Source: a bacterium
Lineage (GTDB): Bacteria > Bacteroidota > Ignavibacteria > Kapaibacteriales > UBA7675
DNA length: 64,000 bases
Assembly: GCA_030430495.1 (NCBI GenBank)
Contig: JAUIKM010000028.1
Coordinates: forward strand, 1-64,000
Reading direction: 5' to 3'
Position numbers and translations under genes: made by a program. The notes under the pieces were generated by a model. That model saw only the letters and a program-made list of their open reading frames with translations. It searched no databases and was not told the DNA's origin. Positions 9,064 to 17,433 of the stretch are shown piece by piece. Position 1 is the stretch's first letter, and the number at the start of each line of letters is the position of its first letter.

Positions 9064-9085
9064 GATTCGGGGCCGATTCGGGGCC
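9064..9085. repeat. tandem 11-base duplication
   Basis: GATTCGGGGCC occurs twice without a gap, just after the DUF2459 stop. Function unknown; it could be a replication slip. Confidence 0.6.
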
Positions 9086-9104
9086 TTGACTGCTTTTACA
9101 GCTT

Positions 9105-9152
9105 TGAAAAGGCCTTCTTGTTTGTCACTGCACGACAAGCAAAAATCAACGC
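9105..9152. repeat. dispersed intergenic element, compact copy
   Basis: CTTCTTGTTTGTCAC followed within a few bases by CACGACAAGCAAAAA forms an imperfect inverted repeat of the arms seen elsewhere (TTGTTTGTC and GACAAACAA). It lies in the 250-base gap before the histidine kinase gene. Confidence 0.5.
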
Positions 9153-9304
9153 AGGCAGTCGTCCCGTCGGGAGGAAGCGATCGCCGATCGGGTCTGAAAC
9201 TATTGCAATTTTGGTAAAACCTTCTTACTATTTTCAGTCGGAAATGCGGCGCGAATCTCCGAACGACCCATTTCAAATCACTCCAATCGGCTGTAAGGAA
9301 TACC

Positions 9305-10903
9305 ATGATCGTGAGCGACACACAAGAACGCATCCGGCAACTCGAGGCAGAGTTGACGACGACGAAGGCGGAACTGGAGGAAACGAAGCAGCAGTTGGGG
9401 GAGAAAACGCTGGTTCTCGAGACCGTCCTGGAGTCGACATTGGCGGGATACTGGGATTGGGCCATCCAGGAAGGCACGGAGTATCTGAGCCCCACATTCA
9501 AGTCCATGTTCGGCTACGAGGACCACGAGTTGCCCAACTCGCCGGATTCCTGGCAGAAGATCATTCATCCCGACGATCTGCCCTACGTGCTGGAGTGTTT
9601 CACGCGCCACGTCGAAAGCAGAGGTGAAATCCCCTACAACAATGAAGTGCGTTACTTTCACAAGAACGGCAGCATTGTCCACGTGCTGTGCAAGGGCAAA
9701 GTCATCAAGTGGAACGACAAGGACGAGCCGCTGCGCATGATCGGCAGCCACGTGGACATCACCAGTCTCAAAAATGCCGCGGCCGATCTGGCACAGAGTG
9801 AAGAACGCTTCCGCAAAACGTTTGAACACGCCGGCGTCGGCATGGCCGTGGTCGGGCTCGACGGCAAACCGCTGCAGGTCAACGGTTTCATGCAGACCAT
9901 GCTGGACTACAACGAATCCGATCTGATGCAGATGTCATTTGCGCAGTTCACGCATCCGGACGACGTCGACGCGGATCTGGAGCAGTTCGGGCACCTGCTG
10001 AAACGCGAGATTCTGCACTACCGCCTGGAAAAGCGCTACATCCGCCGCGACGGCCGCACCATCTGGGGCGACCTGAGCGTCTCCCTGGCCGTCGACCCGC
10101 AGAGCGGGGAAGCGACCGCGGCTATCGCCGTCATCCAGGATATTACAGCGCGCAAGGATGCCGAATTTGCGCTGGAGCAAACCAATCACACGCTGGCGGC
10201 GATCAACGAAAAGCTGCGCCTGTCCAACGAGGAGCTGGACAACTTTGCGCACATCGCCAGCCACGACCTGAAGGAGCCGCTACGCGCCATCAGCAACCAG
10301 GCCGCCTTCACGCTGGAAGACTACGCAGGCTCGCTCGACGAAAAGGCCGTCGCGCGCCTGGAGCGCATCGTCTACCTGTCACACCGCATGACCGGCCTGA
10401 TCTCCGATCTGTTCCACTACTCGCGACTGAACCGCGAGGCTGTTAACTCGGAGGCCGTCGATCTGAACGCTATCGTGCACGACGTGGTATCCATGCTCGA
10501 ACTCGAAACGGAAGACTACACGGCCTCCGTCGAATTCGACAACGAACTGCCGGAACTCCTGGGCGACAAGGTGCGCCTGACCGAGTTGTTCCGGAACCTG
10601 CTTACCAATGCGATCAAGTACAACGACAACCACAAACGCACAATCAACATCGGAGCGCGCCCCAAAGGGGAAAATCCGGTTCTGTACGTCAGGGACAACG
10701 GAATCGGAATTGCAGAAGAACACAGGGAAGACGCCTTCAGAATTTTCAAGCGGCTGCATGGACCAAAAGCCTACGGCGGCGGCGGCGGCTCGGGCCTGAC
10801 ATTTGTACAGCGAATTGTAGAGCAACACGGCGGCAAGGTATGGCTGGAATCGACGCCCGGAGAGGGAACAACTGTCTGTTTCACACTGCGCAATGGACGA
10901 TAA
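9305..10903 (+). CDS. PAS-domain sensor histidine kinase
   Basis: 532 residues, no membrane segment, so probably cytosolic. Order of domains: short coiled coil (1-40), PAS/PAC 1 (about 40-155), PAS/PAC 2 (about 163-290), a short helix, HisKA with phosphoacceptor His320 in SHDLKEPLR, then HATPase_c with the N-box (LLTNAIKYND), DNGIGIA and GGGSGLTFV boxes. The SHDLKEPL form is typical of the cyanobacterial/bacteriophytochrome-type kinases. The next gene, 3 bases on, is an Rcp1-like single-domain response regulator, the usual partner. The signal bound by the PAS domains is not known; there are no haem or flavin motifs I can name with confidence. Confidence 0.92.
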   Translation: MIVSDTQERIRQLEAELTTTKAELEETKQQLGEKTLVLETVLESTLAGYWDWAIQEGTEYLSPTFKSMFGYEDHELPNSPDSWQKIIHPDDLPYVLECFTRHVESRGEIPYNNEVRYFHKNGSIVHVLCKGKVIKWNDKDEPLRMIGSHVDITSLKNAAADLAQSEERFRKTFEHAGVGMAVVGLDGKPLQVNGFMQTMLDYNESDLMQMSFAQFTHPDDVDADLEQFGHLLKREILHYRLEKRYIRRDGRTIWGDLSVSLAVDPQSGEATAAIAVIQDITARKDAEFALEQTNHTLAAINEKLRLSNEELDNFAHIASHDLKEPLRAISNQAAFTLEDYAGSLDEKAVARLERIVYLSHRMTGLISDLFHYSRLNREAVNSEAVDLNAIVHDVVSMLELETEDYTASVEFDNELPELLGDKVRLTELFRNLLTNAIKYNDNHKRTINIGARPKGENPVLYVRDNGIGIAEEHREDAFRIFKRLHGPKAYGGGGGSGLTFVQRIVEQHGGKVWLESTPGEGTTVCFTLRNGR

Positions 10904-10906
10904 AGC

Positions 10907-11407
10907 ATGAATAAACACAAACACATGGCGCACATTCTGATGGTGGACGACAGCGAAGATGATTTTGAAGTCGTCGAACGCGCCCTCCGAAGACGCGATC
11001 AGAAGCGCATCGCTCTGCATCACAGCAGCGATGGACTGCACGCCCTGAATTTCCTGCGCCACACCTGTCAACTGTGCCGCATGGAAAGCTGCTCGCGGCC
11101 GGCCCTGATCCTGCTGGACCTCAACCTGCCCGGAGTCGACGGCATTTCAATTCTGAAATCGATCAAAAGCGATCCGAACCTGCAGACGATTCCGGTGGTG
11201 GTGCTGTCCACGTCGGACAACCAGCGCGAGATCCAGACCTGCTACCGACTCGGCGCAAGCTCCTACATCAGCAAACCCGTCGACCTGGATGAGTTTACCG
11301 AACGCGTCAACCAGTTGTGGAACTACTGGTTCTCAACTGTGCGCCTGCCGGAGGAATACGACGCGGGCATCGACACACATTGCCCGCACGTCGTGAAAGC
11401 AGGATGA
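10907..11407 (+). CDS. single-domain response regulator (Rcp1-like)
   Basis: 166 residues, receiver domain only: acidic pair D14/D15 in ILMVDDSEDD, phosphoacceptor D71 in LILLDLNLPGVDG, T102 region in VLSTSDNQRE, and K123 in YISKPVD. With no output domain it should signal by protein contact, as Rcp1 does. It starts 3 bases after the kinase stop, so the two are translationally linked. Odd: between helix 2 and strand 3 there is an insertion with three cysteines (C54, C57, C62) and one more Cys follows near the C-terminus. Confidence 0.92.
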   Translation: MNKHKHMAHILMVDDSEDDFEVVERALRRRDQKRIALHHSSDGLHALNFLRHTCQLCRMESCSRPALILLDLNLPGVDGISILKSIKSDPNLQTIPVVVLSTSDNQREIQTCYRLGASSYISKPVDLDEFTERVNQLWNYWFSTVRLPEEYDAGIDTHCPHVVKAG

Positions 11408-11432
11408 GCCGGGCGGAGTGAGCGCAGCCCCC

Positions 11433-12371
11433 TCATTCTGCCGCCCGACCCGACTTCTTCAGATTTTTTTCAAAAAACGCCAGGATATCAGCTCTGTATT
11501 CCGCGCCGCCGTACTGCCAGACGGTGTTGTGTCCCGCGCCCTCCACCGGACGCCAGGTCACCAGCCCCGGACTCAGCGCGGCGCGGATGCGCTCGCCGTT
11601 GTCGAAGTCCAGGCGTTCGTCCTCCGTTCCGTGCGAGAGAAAAACCGGCTGCGTGATGCGCCGCGCCGCCCAAATGTTGTTGGCCGAATCCGGGTCGAAG
11701 CCCGCCTTTTGACCGGCCAGTCGGTACGACGTGCGTTTGACCGAGGGCGCACTCAAAATGGGGATGCTGCCGGCGTAGTCGTTCACCGCCGCCCGCAGGG
11801 AAGAATAGGTCGACTCCACCACGCCGCAGCTGATGCGTTTGTCGATGGCCATTGTCTGCAACACCACCGACCCGCCGAAGGAATGTCCCATCACTCCCAG
11901 CGGCAGATCACGGCCGAAGGCCGCCTGCGCCGAATCGATGACCCGCATCAGATCGTAGCGCTCGCGCACGCCGTGTGTGCAGTACCTTCCGCCGCTGGCG
12001 CCGTGGCCGCGAGCGTCAAAGAGCACGACGTTGTAGCCCTCATCCAGCAGCATCTCGGCCGCGCCCAGCTGCTGCTCGCGCGTGCCGCCGAAACCGTGCA
12101 ACACGATGACCGTGGCCACGGCCGAATCCGCCGCAAAAAACCAGGCGGCCAGGTCGATGCTGTCGCTTACCGGAATGATCTTGTCCACGGCACGCAGGCC
12201 GTACTCTCCCGGCGTAATCCCGCGGGTGAAGTGCCGCCGCAATTCGGCCTTGCCCGGCCGGTAGGGCACGATAATGGAGTCGGCGGCCGCATTGTGAATG
12301 AAAGCACAGCCGCTCATTGACAAACAAAAGGGGAGTAAAAGTGCAAGTAGCAGGCAGGTGTGGAGCCGCAC
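11433..12371 (-). CDS. alpha/beta hydrolase lipoprotein
   Basis: 312 residues. It starts with GTG at 12371, preceded by GGAGG at good spacing. The N-terminus is a lipoprotein signal with lipobox LSMSGC (Cys22), so the enzyme is anchored in an envelope membrane. The serine hydrolase core has HGFGG (oxyanion region), nucleophile Ser164 in GHSFGG, acid near D251 in HGTEDERLDF, and His281 in GAGHNTVW. Substrate is unknown; the family includes dienelactone-hydrolase-like and peptidase S9-like enzymes. It converges with the response regulator gene. Confidence 0.87.
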   Translation of the reverse strand: MRLHTCLLLALLLPFCLSMSGCAFIHNAAADSIIVPYRPGKAELRRHFTRGITPGEYGLRAVDKIIPVSDSIDLAAWFFAADSAVATVIVLHGFGGTREQQLGAAEMLLDEGYNVVLFDARGHGASGGRYCTHGVRERYDLMRVIDSAQAAFGRDLPLGVMGHSFGGSVVLQTMAIDKRISCGVVESTYSSLRAAVNDYAGSIPILSAPSVKRTSYRLAGQKAGFDPDSANNIWAARRITQPVFLSHGTEDERLDFDNGERIRAALSPGLVTWRPVEGAGHNTVWQYGGAEYRADILAFFEKNLKKSGRAAE

Positions 12372-12432
12372 GTCGCGCCCTCCGGTTTGGAGTTTTCAGT
12401 CGCCGGGAATGTGATCGTACCGTCTTGAAACG

Positions 12433-13230
12433 TCAGATCGCGGTGAGGCGCGCCTGCTCGTCCGCGTCGCGCACAAATCCGCTCAGCACAGCCGCCGCGG
12501 CCGCGTCGTAATCTACACGCGAACCGTGCAGTTCGCTCAACGTAGCCGTCTGTTTTTTGAGCGCCATGCGCATCGCGCGCCGCGCCGCGTCGGAGTCGAG
12601 CTGCGCCAGGTCGGCCAGTTCGGCATGCGCTCCGCCCAGCAGGATGGAGCCGTGTTGCAACACGACGTTGCCAAGACGCCGCTGTGCGCTGCCGACCAGT
12701 TTGCGACCCTCAAAGACAATCTCGTAGCGCGCCGAACTCGAAAAACAGGGCAGCGAGCGCTTCGGCACGCTGTAGTGTTTGCGGAAATCCGTCTGTGATT
12801 TTTCGTAGCTCAGCGCCTCCGCCAACGCTTGCAGCCCGTCGAGCAGGCGCTCGTTGACCAGGCGGTAGATCTCCGTCGGACCGCGCCCTTCGTCCAGGCG
12901 CACGGTCACCGCATAGGTCAACTCCTCGGCGTGGAAAACCGCCCGTCCGCCCGTCGGACGCCGCACCATTTCATAACCGCGCTCCGCCAGACGCGCCGCG
13001 TCGATGTCGTCCTCGTTCTGGTGTTTGCCGAGCGAGACGGCCCAGGGACGCCAGGCGTAGAGTCGCAGCATCGGCAGTGCGTCGCCGCGGCCCAGCGCCA
13101 GCGCCCGCTCCGTGTCGAAGTCCATATTGTCCTGCGGCGACTGTGCGCCGCTGTCGAACACGTCAACCGGGCCGCCGAAGAGCTCGTTCAGCGCCGGACT
13201 TTCGAGTACCTGCCGCCGCCGGTGTTTCAT
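12433..13230 (-). CDS. LipM-like octanoyltransferase / lipoate ligase family protein
   Basis: 265 residues of the BPL_LplA_LipB fold. It has VRRPTGGRAVFH (about 89-100), FEGRKLVGSAQRR with Lys177, and LQHGSILL. A Cys162 in LPCFSSSARYEIV lines up with the catalytic Cys of Bacillus LipM, which transfers octanoyl groups from ACP to GcvH. The motif set fits LipM better than ATP-dependent LplA, but LipL or a ligase cannot be excluded. The start ATG overlaps the stop of the upstream TPR lipoprotein gene (ATGA), so translation is coupled. Confidence 0.82.
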   Translation of the reverse strand: MKHRRRQVLESPALNELFGGPVDVFDSGAQSPQDNMDFDTERALALGRGDALPMLRLYAWRPWAVSLGKHQNEDDIDAARLAERGYEMVRRPTGGRAVFHAEELTYAVTVRLDEGRGPTEIYRLVNERLLDGLQALAEALSYEKSQTDFRKHYSVPKRSLPCFSSSARYEIVFEGRKLVGSAQRRLGNVVLQHGSILLGGAHAELADLAQLDSDAARRAMRMALKKQTATLSELHGSRVDYDAAAAAVLSGFVRDADEQARLTAI

Positions 13231-14264
13231 GATTCGCGCGCCTGCTCTATGCGTTCCAGGTGTTCGGTGATGGCCGCGGCTTTGCCCGACTCCCCGAGGC
13301 GTTCGTAGGACGAGCGCAAATTTTGCAGAATGTCGATCAGGCCCGCGTCCGTGTCCCCATGCAGGTTGGCGTGCATGTTGGCCGCCAGGCCGAAGTTCTC
13401 CGCCGCATCTTCATAACGTTTGTCGGCAAAGGCGATGATGCCGCGGCTGTTGAGCGATTCGGCCAGCTCAACGTGGTCGCCGCTGTACAGTTCGCGGCGC
13501 ACCTTGTACACCTCGTCAAAGATCTCGCCGGCGGAGCGCAGGTCGCCGGCGCGGAACATCGCCACGCCCTGCAGTTGCAGGCAGCGCGCCGCCGCCGCCG
13601 TCGAGTCCAGCGCCGTATAAATGCGGTGCGCCTCTTTCAGCTGGTCCAGCGCAATTTGCTCGCGGCGCTGCTCCGTCAGCCAGCCGGCGAACTCCACCGC
13701 CACGGCGGCGTATGCGGCCGACTCCGCGCCGTGCAGCGTTTTGCTGAGTTCCATCACCTGCCCGAAAAATGGTTCGGCGTAGCCCGACTGCGCCGAGTGC
13801 AACTGCGTTTTCAGCGCCAGGTGCGCCGCTTCCAGTTGCATCGCGTCCGCCGGCGCTCCGGCGCGTTTCCAGGCGGTCAGCGCGCGCTGGCTGTAGAGCG
13901 AAGCCGTGTCGCGGCCGCCGAGGCGGTTGTAGGCCGTGGCGATCACGTAGTACAGCACCGCTTCGTCCGCCGGCGCGATCGACTCCGCATTGCTCTGCAG
14001 CATGGCGCGTGACATGCGCACGGCGTCCTTGTTTTCGCCTTCGCGCAGCGCGCCCATCAGCGGAACCGTGTCCAGCCTCATCACGTTGGCGGGCGCGGCG
14101 CTCCCGGCTTCGTCGCCGCGTTTCGGAGCGGCCTGATCGTTGCATGCCGTCGCCGCCAGCAGCAGCGTCAGGCACAGAATTGTCGTCAGCCCGCGCCGCA
14201 ATCCAACGGCGCGCTTCTCTTGTGATTTTCCGGCTAAGTCGTCAAATGTCCAGATAGGCCGCAT
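13227..14264 (-). CDS. TPR-repeat lipoprotein
   Basis: 345 residues. After a 22-residue basic N-region comes a hydrophobic stretch and lipobox LAATAC (Cys41), so it is an envelope lipoprotein. The rest is alpha-helical with TPR-like units (for example AAARCLQLQGVAMFRAGDL and AESLNSRGIIAFADKRYEDA), which usually bind other proteins. I do not recognise a closer family. It overlaps the LipM-like gene by 4 bases. Its start faces the cupin gene across an AT-rich 54-base divergent promoter region. Confidence 0.75.
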   Translation of the reverse strand: MRPIWTFDDLAGKSQEKRAVGLRRGLTTILCLTLLLAATACNDQAAPKRGDEAGSAAPANVMRLDTVPLMGALREGENKDAVRMSRAMLQSNAESIAPADEAVLYYVIATAYNRLGGRDTASLYSQRALTAWKRAGAPADAMQLEAAHLALKTQLHSAQSGYAEPFFGQVMELSKTLHGAESAAYAAVAVEFAGWLTEQRREQIALDQLKEAHRIYTALDSTAAAARCLQLQGVAMFRAGDLRSAGEIFDEVYKVRRELYSGDHVELAESLNSRGIIAFADKRYEDAAENFGLAANMHANLHGDTDAGLIDILQNLRSSYERLGESGKAAAITEHLERIEQARES

Positions 14265-14318
14265 CGTGCAATTTTTTTAGTTTTGTCGAGTTCAATCAGC
14301 ATTTTCCAAGTGAATTCC

Positions 14319-14660
14319 ATGCCGCTTCAAATCCGCAACATCTTCACTTCCGCCGATACGCCGCCCGTCGGCGACGAAATCATGCAGGTTTTGGCGTCGG
14401 GTAGCGACGTGCATATCGAGCGAATCGTTTCTCGCGCTCACGCCACGCCCGCCGGCGAATGGTACGATCAGGACCACGACGAGTGGGTTATGCTCCTGCG
14501 CGGAAAAGCCTCGCTTGAGCTGGACGACGGCAACATCCTGCCGATGCAGCCGGGTGATTACGTTTTTCTGCCGGCGCACACCCGCCACCGCGTCGCCGCA
14601 ACCAGCGACGCACCGCCCGCCGTCTGGCTGGCGATACACGGCATTCTCGAAGCCGAATAA
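14319..14660 (+). CDS. cupin-domain protein
   Basis: 113 residues, one small beta-barrel cupin. Metal-site candidates are in DQDHDEWVMLLRGKASLEL and in PAHTRHRV. The PGDYVFLPAHTRH segment is the second cupin motif. ATG at 14319 gives a normal cupin length; an in-frame TTG further up adds residues unlike the family. It is followed 39 bases later by the NlpC/P60 gene in the same direction. The small molecule it handles is unknown. Confidence 0.88.
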   Translation: MPLQIRNIFTSADTPPVGDEIMQVLASGSDVHIERIVSRAHATPAGEWYDQDHDEWVMLLRGKASLELDDGNILPMQPGDYVFLPAHTRHRVAATSDAPPAVWLAIHGILEAE

Positions 14661-14699
14661 GCGCCACTTTTTGGCCCGCTATTTGCAGCGGACTCAGAC

Positions 14700-15200
14700 A
14701 TGTTTCGGCGTCTGTTTCCAATCGTCATTTTTTCCTGCGGCATTGTCCTGTTCAACGCCTGCGGTTCCAGCGTGCGTTATTCTTCGGGCAAAAGCGCGGG
14801 GAGCGCAAACTCCGGCCGCGAGTACGTCAACGACTCGCCGGTGGCCAAAGCTGTCGCGGCCGCGCGAAGCTGGCTCGGCACGCCCTATAAATACGGCGGC
14901 ACCAGCCGGCAGGGCGTCGACTGCTCGGCGCTCATGATGTTTGTGTTCCGCGAGGCCGGGGAAAGTCTGCCGCGCACCTCGCGCCAGCAGTTTATGGTCG
15001 GCAGCGCCGTGGAACGACGCGACCTGCGCGCCGGCGACCTCGTGTTTTTCAACACCAGCGGCAGCGGCGTTTCGCATGTCGGGCTGTTCATCGGCAACGA
15101 CGCGTTTATCCACGCCTCTTCATCGCAGGGCGTGGTGCGGGAAATGATGACCGCGCCCTACTTCACCGGTCGCTATATGGGCGCGCGCCGCATCCTTTGA
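14700..15200 (+). CDS. NlpC/P60 peptidoglycan endopeptidase lipoprotein
   Basis: 166 residues. The signal ends with a lipobox (LFNAC, Cys21). The NlpC/P60 domain (about 50-166) has catalytic Cys75 in GVDCSALM, His126 in VSHVGLFIG and His138 in FIHASS, the standard triad for cleaving gamma-D-Glu/meso-DAP stem peptides. It resembles Spr/MepS-type enzymes: envelope lipoprotein, single domain. It follows the cupin gene and precedes the ATP-grasp-like gene. Confidence 0.93.
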   Translation: MFRRLFPIVIFSCGIVLFNACGSSVRYSSGKSAGSANSGREYVNDSPVAKAVAAARSWLGTPYKYGGTSRQGVDCSALMMFVFREAGESLPRTSRQQFMVGSAVERRDLRAGDLVFFNTSGSGVSHVGLFIGNDAFIHASSSQGVVREMMTAPYFTGRYMGARRIL

Positions 15201-15279
15201 ATCGGCGGCGCGCAGCTGGCATTTCGGGAGCGATTGCGTATTTTTTCCGCTTCACGATCCATAGACCTCCGGAGCCGGC

Positions 15280-16467
15280 ATGCGCCCAGACCTGCAGCAG
15301 CAATTCCTCGACAACTTCAAACCGGCGCGTTTTGAGCGCTTCCTGCAAACGCTCGAACAGCGCATCGGCATGCACATCGAATTCCGCGTGTGTGAGTGCC
15401 CCGTCTTTATGTCGCACGACTTCCGCGGCAAACTCGAACGCGCCGCGGCGGAAATCCTGCGCGAATGCGTCAGCCCCGCCATGCGGCGCGAGTCCGAACA
15501 CACCCTGGAAGATCGCTATCGCGTGCCGGGCGACGAAGGCCGCCCGCTCTTTGCCGTGCTCGACTTTGCTGTCACGCAGACGCCAGATGGCGAATATCGT
15601 CCAAAACTGATCGAGATGCAGGGTTTCCCCTCGCTCTTCGGCTACCAACTCCTCTACGGACAGACCGCCAAGGACGTCTACGAACTCGACCCGGCGCTCG
15701 ACACCACGCTCAGCGGCCTCGGCGAAGACACTTACATTCAGATGCTCAGGGATTCCATCCTCGGCGACCACGATCCCGATCAGGTCGCCCTGCTGGAATT
15801 TGCGCCGCGGGAACAAAAGACGCGCCCGGATTTCCTTGCGCTGCAACGACTTATCGGCATCGAGGAAACCGACATCCGCCGCGTGCGCAAGGAGGGCGAC
15901 ACCCTGCTGCACGAACGCAAGGGCCGCTGGGTACCGATCAAACGCATTTTCAACCGCGCCATTATCGACGAACTCGACGAACACAAGGCCGAACTCGCCT
16001 TCCAGTGGGGCGATCAACTCAGGGTCGAATGGGCCGGCCATCCCAACTGGTACTTCCGCATCAGCAAATTCCTGCTGCCTTTCCTCGAACACGACGCCGT
16101 CCCGCGCACCTGGCGCCTGGACCGCATGGATCACATGCCGGACGACCTCGAAAACTTCGTGCTCAAACCGCTCTATTCCTTCGCCGGCAAAGGCGTCAAC
16201 GTCAACCCGAACAAATCCGACGTCGAGCGCGCCCGCAGCGAACAGGCCGCCAACTACATCCTGCAGGAAAAAGTCGACTACAAACCCTGCGTCATCACGC
16301 CCGAGGGCCTCAACAAAATCGAGATTCGCATCATGCTTATCTGGCCCGAACACGCCGCCGACCCACTCCCCGTCATGTCGCTCATCCGCACGGGCCGCGG
16401 CCCCATGATGGGCGTGCGCTACAACAACGTCCCCTGGAGCGGCTCCAGCACCGGCCTGTTTATCTGA
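15280..16467 (+). CDS. uncharacterized protein with ATP-grasp-like C-terminal half
   Basis: 395 residues, no signal or membrane segment. The C-terminal half looks ATP-grasp-like: NFVLKPLYSFAGKGV (Lys and a glycine-rich loop), YILQEKVDY, KIEIRIMLIW and VRYNNVPWSGSSTG. The N-terminal half (FRGKLERAAAEILREC, LIEMQGFPSLFGYQ) contributes to a larger fold I cannot name. ATP-grasp proteins ligate carboxylates to amines or thiols, but the substrate here is unknown. The call is a motif reading, not a family match. Confidence 0.5.
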   Translation: MRPDLQQQFLDNFKPARFERFLQTLEQRIGMHIEFRVCECPVFMSHDFRGKLERAAAEILRECVSPAMRRESEHTLEDRYRVPGDEGRPLFAVLDFAVTQTPDGEYRPKLIEMQGFPSLFGYQLLYGQTAKDVYELDPALDTTLSGLGEDTYIQMLRDSILGDHDPDQVALLEFAPREQKTRPDFLALQRLIGIEETDIRRVRKEGDTLLHERKGRWVPIKRIFNRAIIDELDEHKAELAFQWGDQLRVEWAGHPNWYFRISKFLLPFLEHDAVPRTWRLDRMDHMPDDLENFVLKPLYSFAGKGVNVNPNKSDVERARSEQAANYILQEKVDYKPCVITPEGLNKIEIRIMLIWPEHAADPLPVMSLIRTGRGPMMGVRYNNVPWSGSSTGLFI

Positions 16468-16478
16468 GCGGATTTCCG

Positions 16479-16620
16479 AGCGCTTCGCCTCCTCATTATT
16501 CATTCGGCGGCTTGCTTTTTCCTCTTGTTTGTCAGCGAGAGCGCAGCGGCATGCGGCGGGTTTGTGCAGCATCGGCGCGGCGCCGGTTTCGAACACGTCA
16601 CTGCGCGACAAACAAAAAAA
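16479..16620. repeat. dispersed intergenic element with both arms
   Basis: Left arm: CGCTTCGCCTCC, spacer, CGGCGGCTTGC and CTCTTGTTTGTCAGCG (16479-16537). Right arm, inverted: CACTGCGCGACAAACAAAA (near 16599-16617). Between them lie about 60 unrelated bases. It follows the ATP-grasp-like gene and precedes the decayed BACON-type copy. Confidence 0.6.
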
Positions 16621-16779
16621 TCATGCGAAGAGCCAGGAGTTTGCTGCACAGAATAAATCGCCGTACTTTCTGACCACACTGCCAAATCAATCAAATTGTT
16701 CGCCTGTATCGCCGGGTTTTCCCGTTCATCGTGGAGATTGCATCGGAGTTCGCAACAGTCGCGGACCGGCCAGAAAGAA

Positions 16780-17062
16780 CCAGCCGGCTTCGACCCCGAC
16801 CTCTCGCTGCAGGAAGTCGACGTCGACGCGCTGGACGCACCGACGGTACACGCCGGATGCGACCCCTGGTATTTCTCGGCCGATCACGAAGCGGTCGGCA
16901 AACATCCCGGCTCCGGCACGGCGCTGCATCCCGGCGTGATCTTCAAAAACGCTCAGCCGCGACGCCGAGGGCGCGCAGTTGCCGGCGGGCGTGTACGAAT
17001 TACGCCTGCAGATCGGCGGCGCCGGCGGCGGCCTGCGACGCAGCTTTGCGATCGTGCGATAA
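16780..17062 (+). pseudogene. remnant of a BACON/T9SS-type secreted protein gene
   Basis: In one frame the bases encode VDVDALDAPTVHAG then WYFSADHEAVGKHPGSGTAL and HPGVIF, matching a central block of the two intact downstream genes (VDALDF..., WYISADHEATG..., GTALVPGIIYE). From about 16957 the similarity continues in another frame with AGVYELRLQIGGAGGG and SFAIVR then TAA, the end of the T9SS sorting domain. Everything between, including the BACON domain, is missing, and so is the 5' part. This is therefore an internally deleted, frame-shifted relic of a third tandem copy. The trailer after its stop resembles the trailers of the intact copies. Confidence 0.85.
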
Positions 17063-17135
17063 TCGCCTGCGGATGGTTTCAGGCCTGAAATTCGTCTGTT
17101 TCCGACCGACTTCTCACTTCGGGCGCAGCGCCCTG
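17063..17135 (+). repeat. trailer repeat with hairpin, copy 1
   Basis: Contains CAGGCCTGAAATTCG and CGACTTCTCACTTCGGG, closely similar to the sequences after 20112 and 23076. It ends in a small hairpin (GGGCG CAG CGCCC, 17121-17133). It is probably the former 3' UTR and terminator of the pseudogene. Confidence 0.65.
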
Positions 17136-17279
17136 CTGTTGTTCCGACAGTTTTGTTTGCATGGCAGAAAAGTACATCCTATATTCAGCCGATCGCTGAA
17201 TTTGCTTTCGGGCCATTTAGCCAACGAACACCCGACGTTTCCCGGATTTTTCACTGCCGTTCCGAGGCGACGTCCCCAT

Positions 17280-17433
17280 ATCTGCAGCCGCTCGCAGCTG
17301 TTTACCCCTGTTCTTTCCTGCAGACGAGTACCTAATAATCCATCTAACAAAGCACAGCGATGCCGCACGGTAATGTTGCTGCATGTGCCTGCGCTGTTTC
17401 CCACCTTTTCATTCGAAATGGAGGCATGAATCT
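17280..17433 (+). repeat. conserved 5' leader, copy 1
   Basis: Shares with the region 20345-20496 the blocks GCAGCCGCTCGC, TTTCCTGCAGACG (exactly 120 bases before the start codon in both), CCATCTAACAAA and a purine-rich RBS (GGAGGC) followed by AATCT before ATG. The first block can form a small hairpin in both. It probably holds the transcription start and an mRNA leader shared by the family. Confidence 0.65.

Noticed and set aside
17383-17433. An upstream in-frame start for the first intact BACON-type gene.
   Set aside because: The ATG at 17434 aligns with the paralogue's start and has GGAGGC at the right place.
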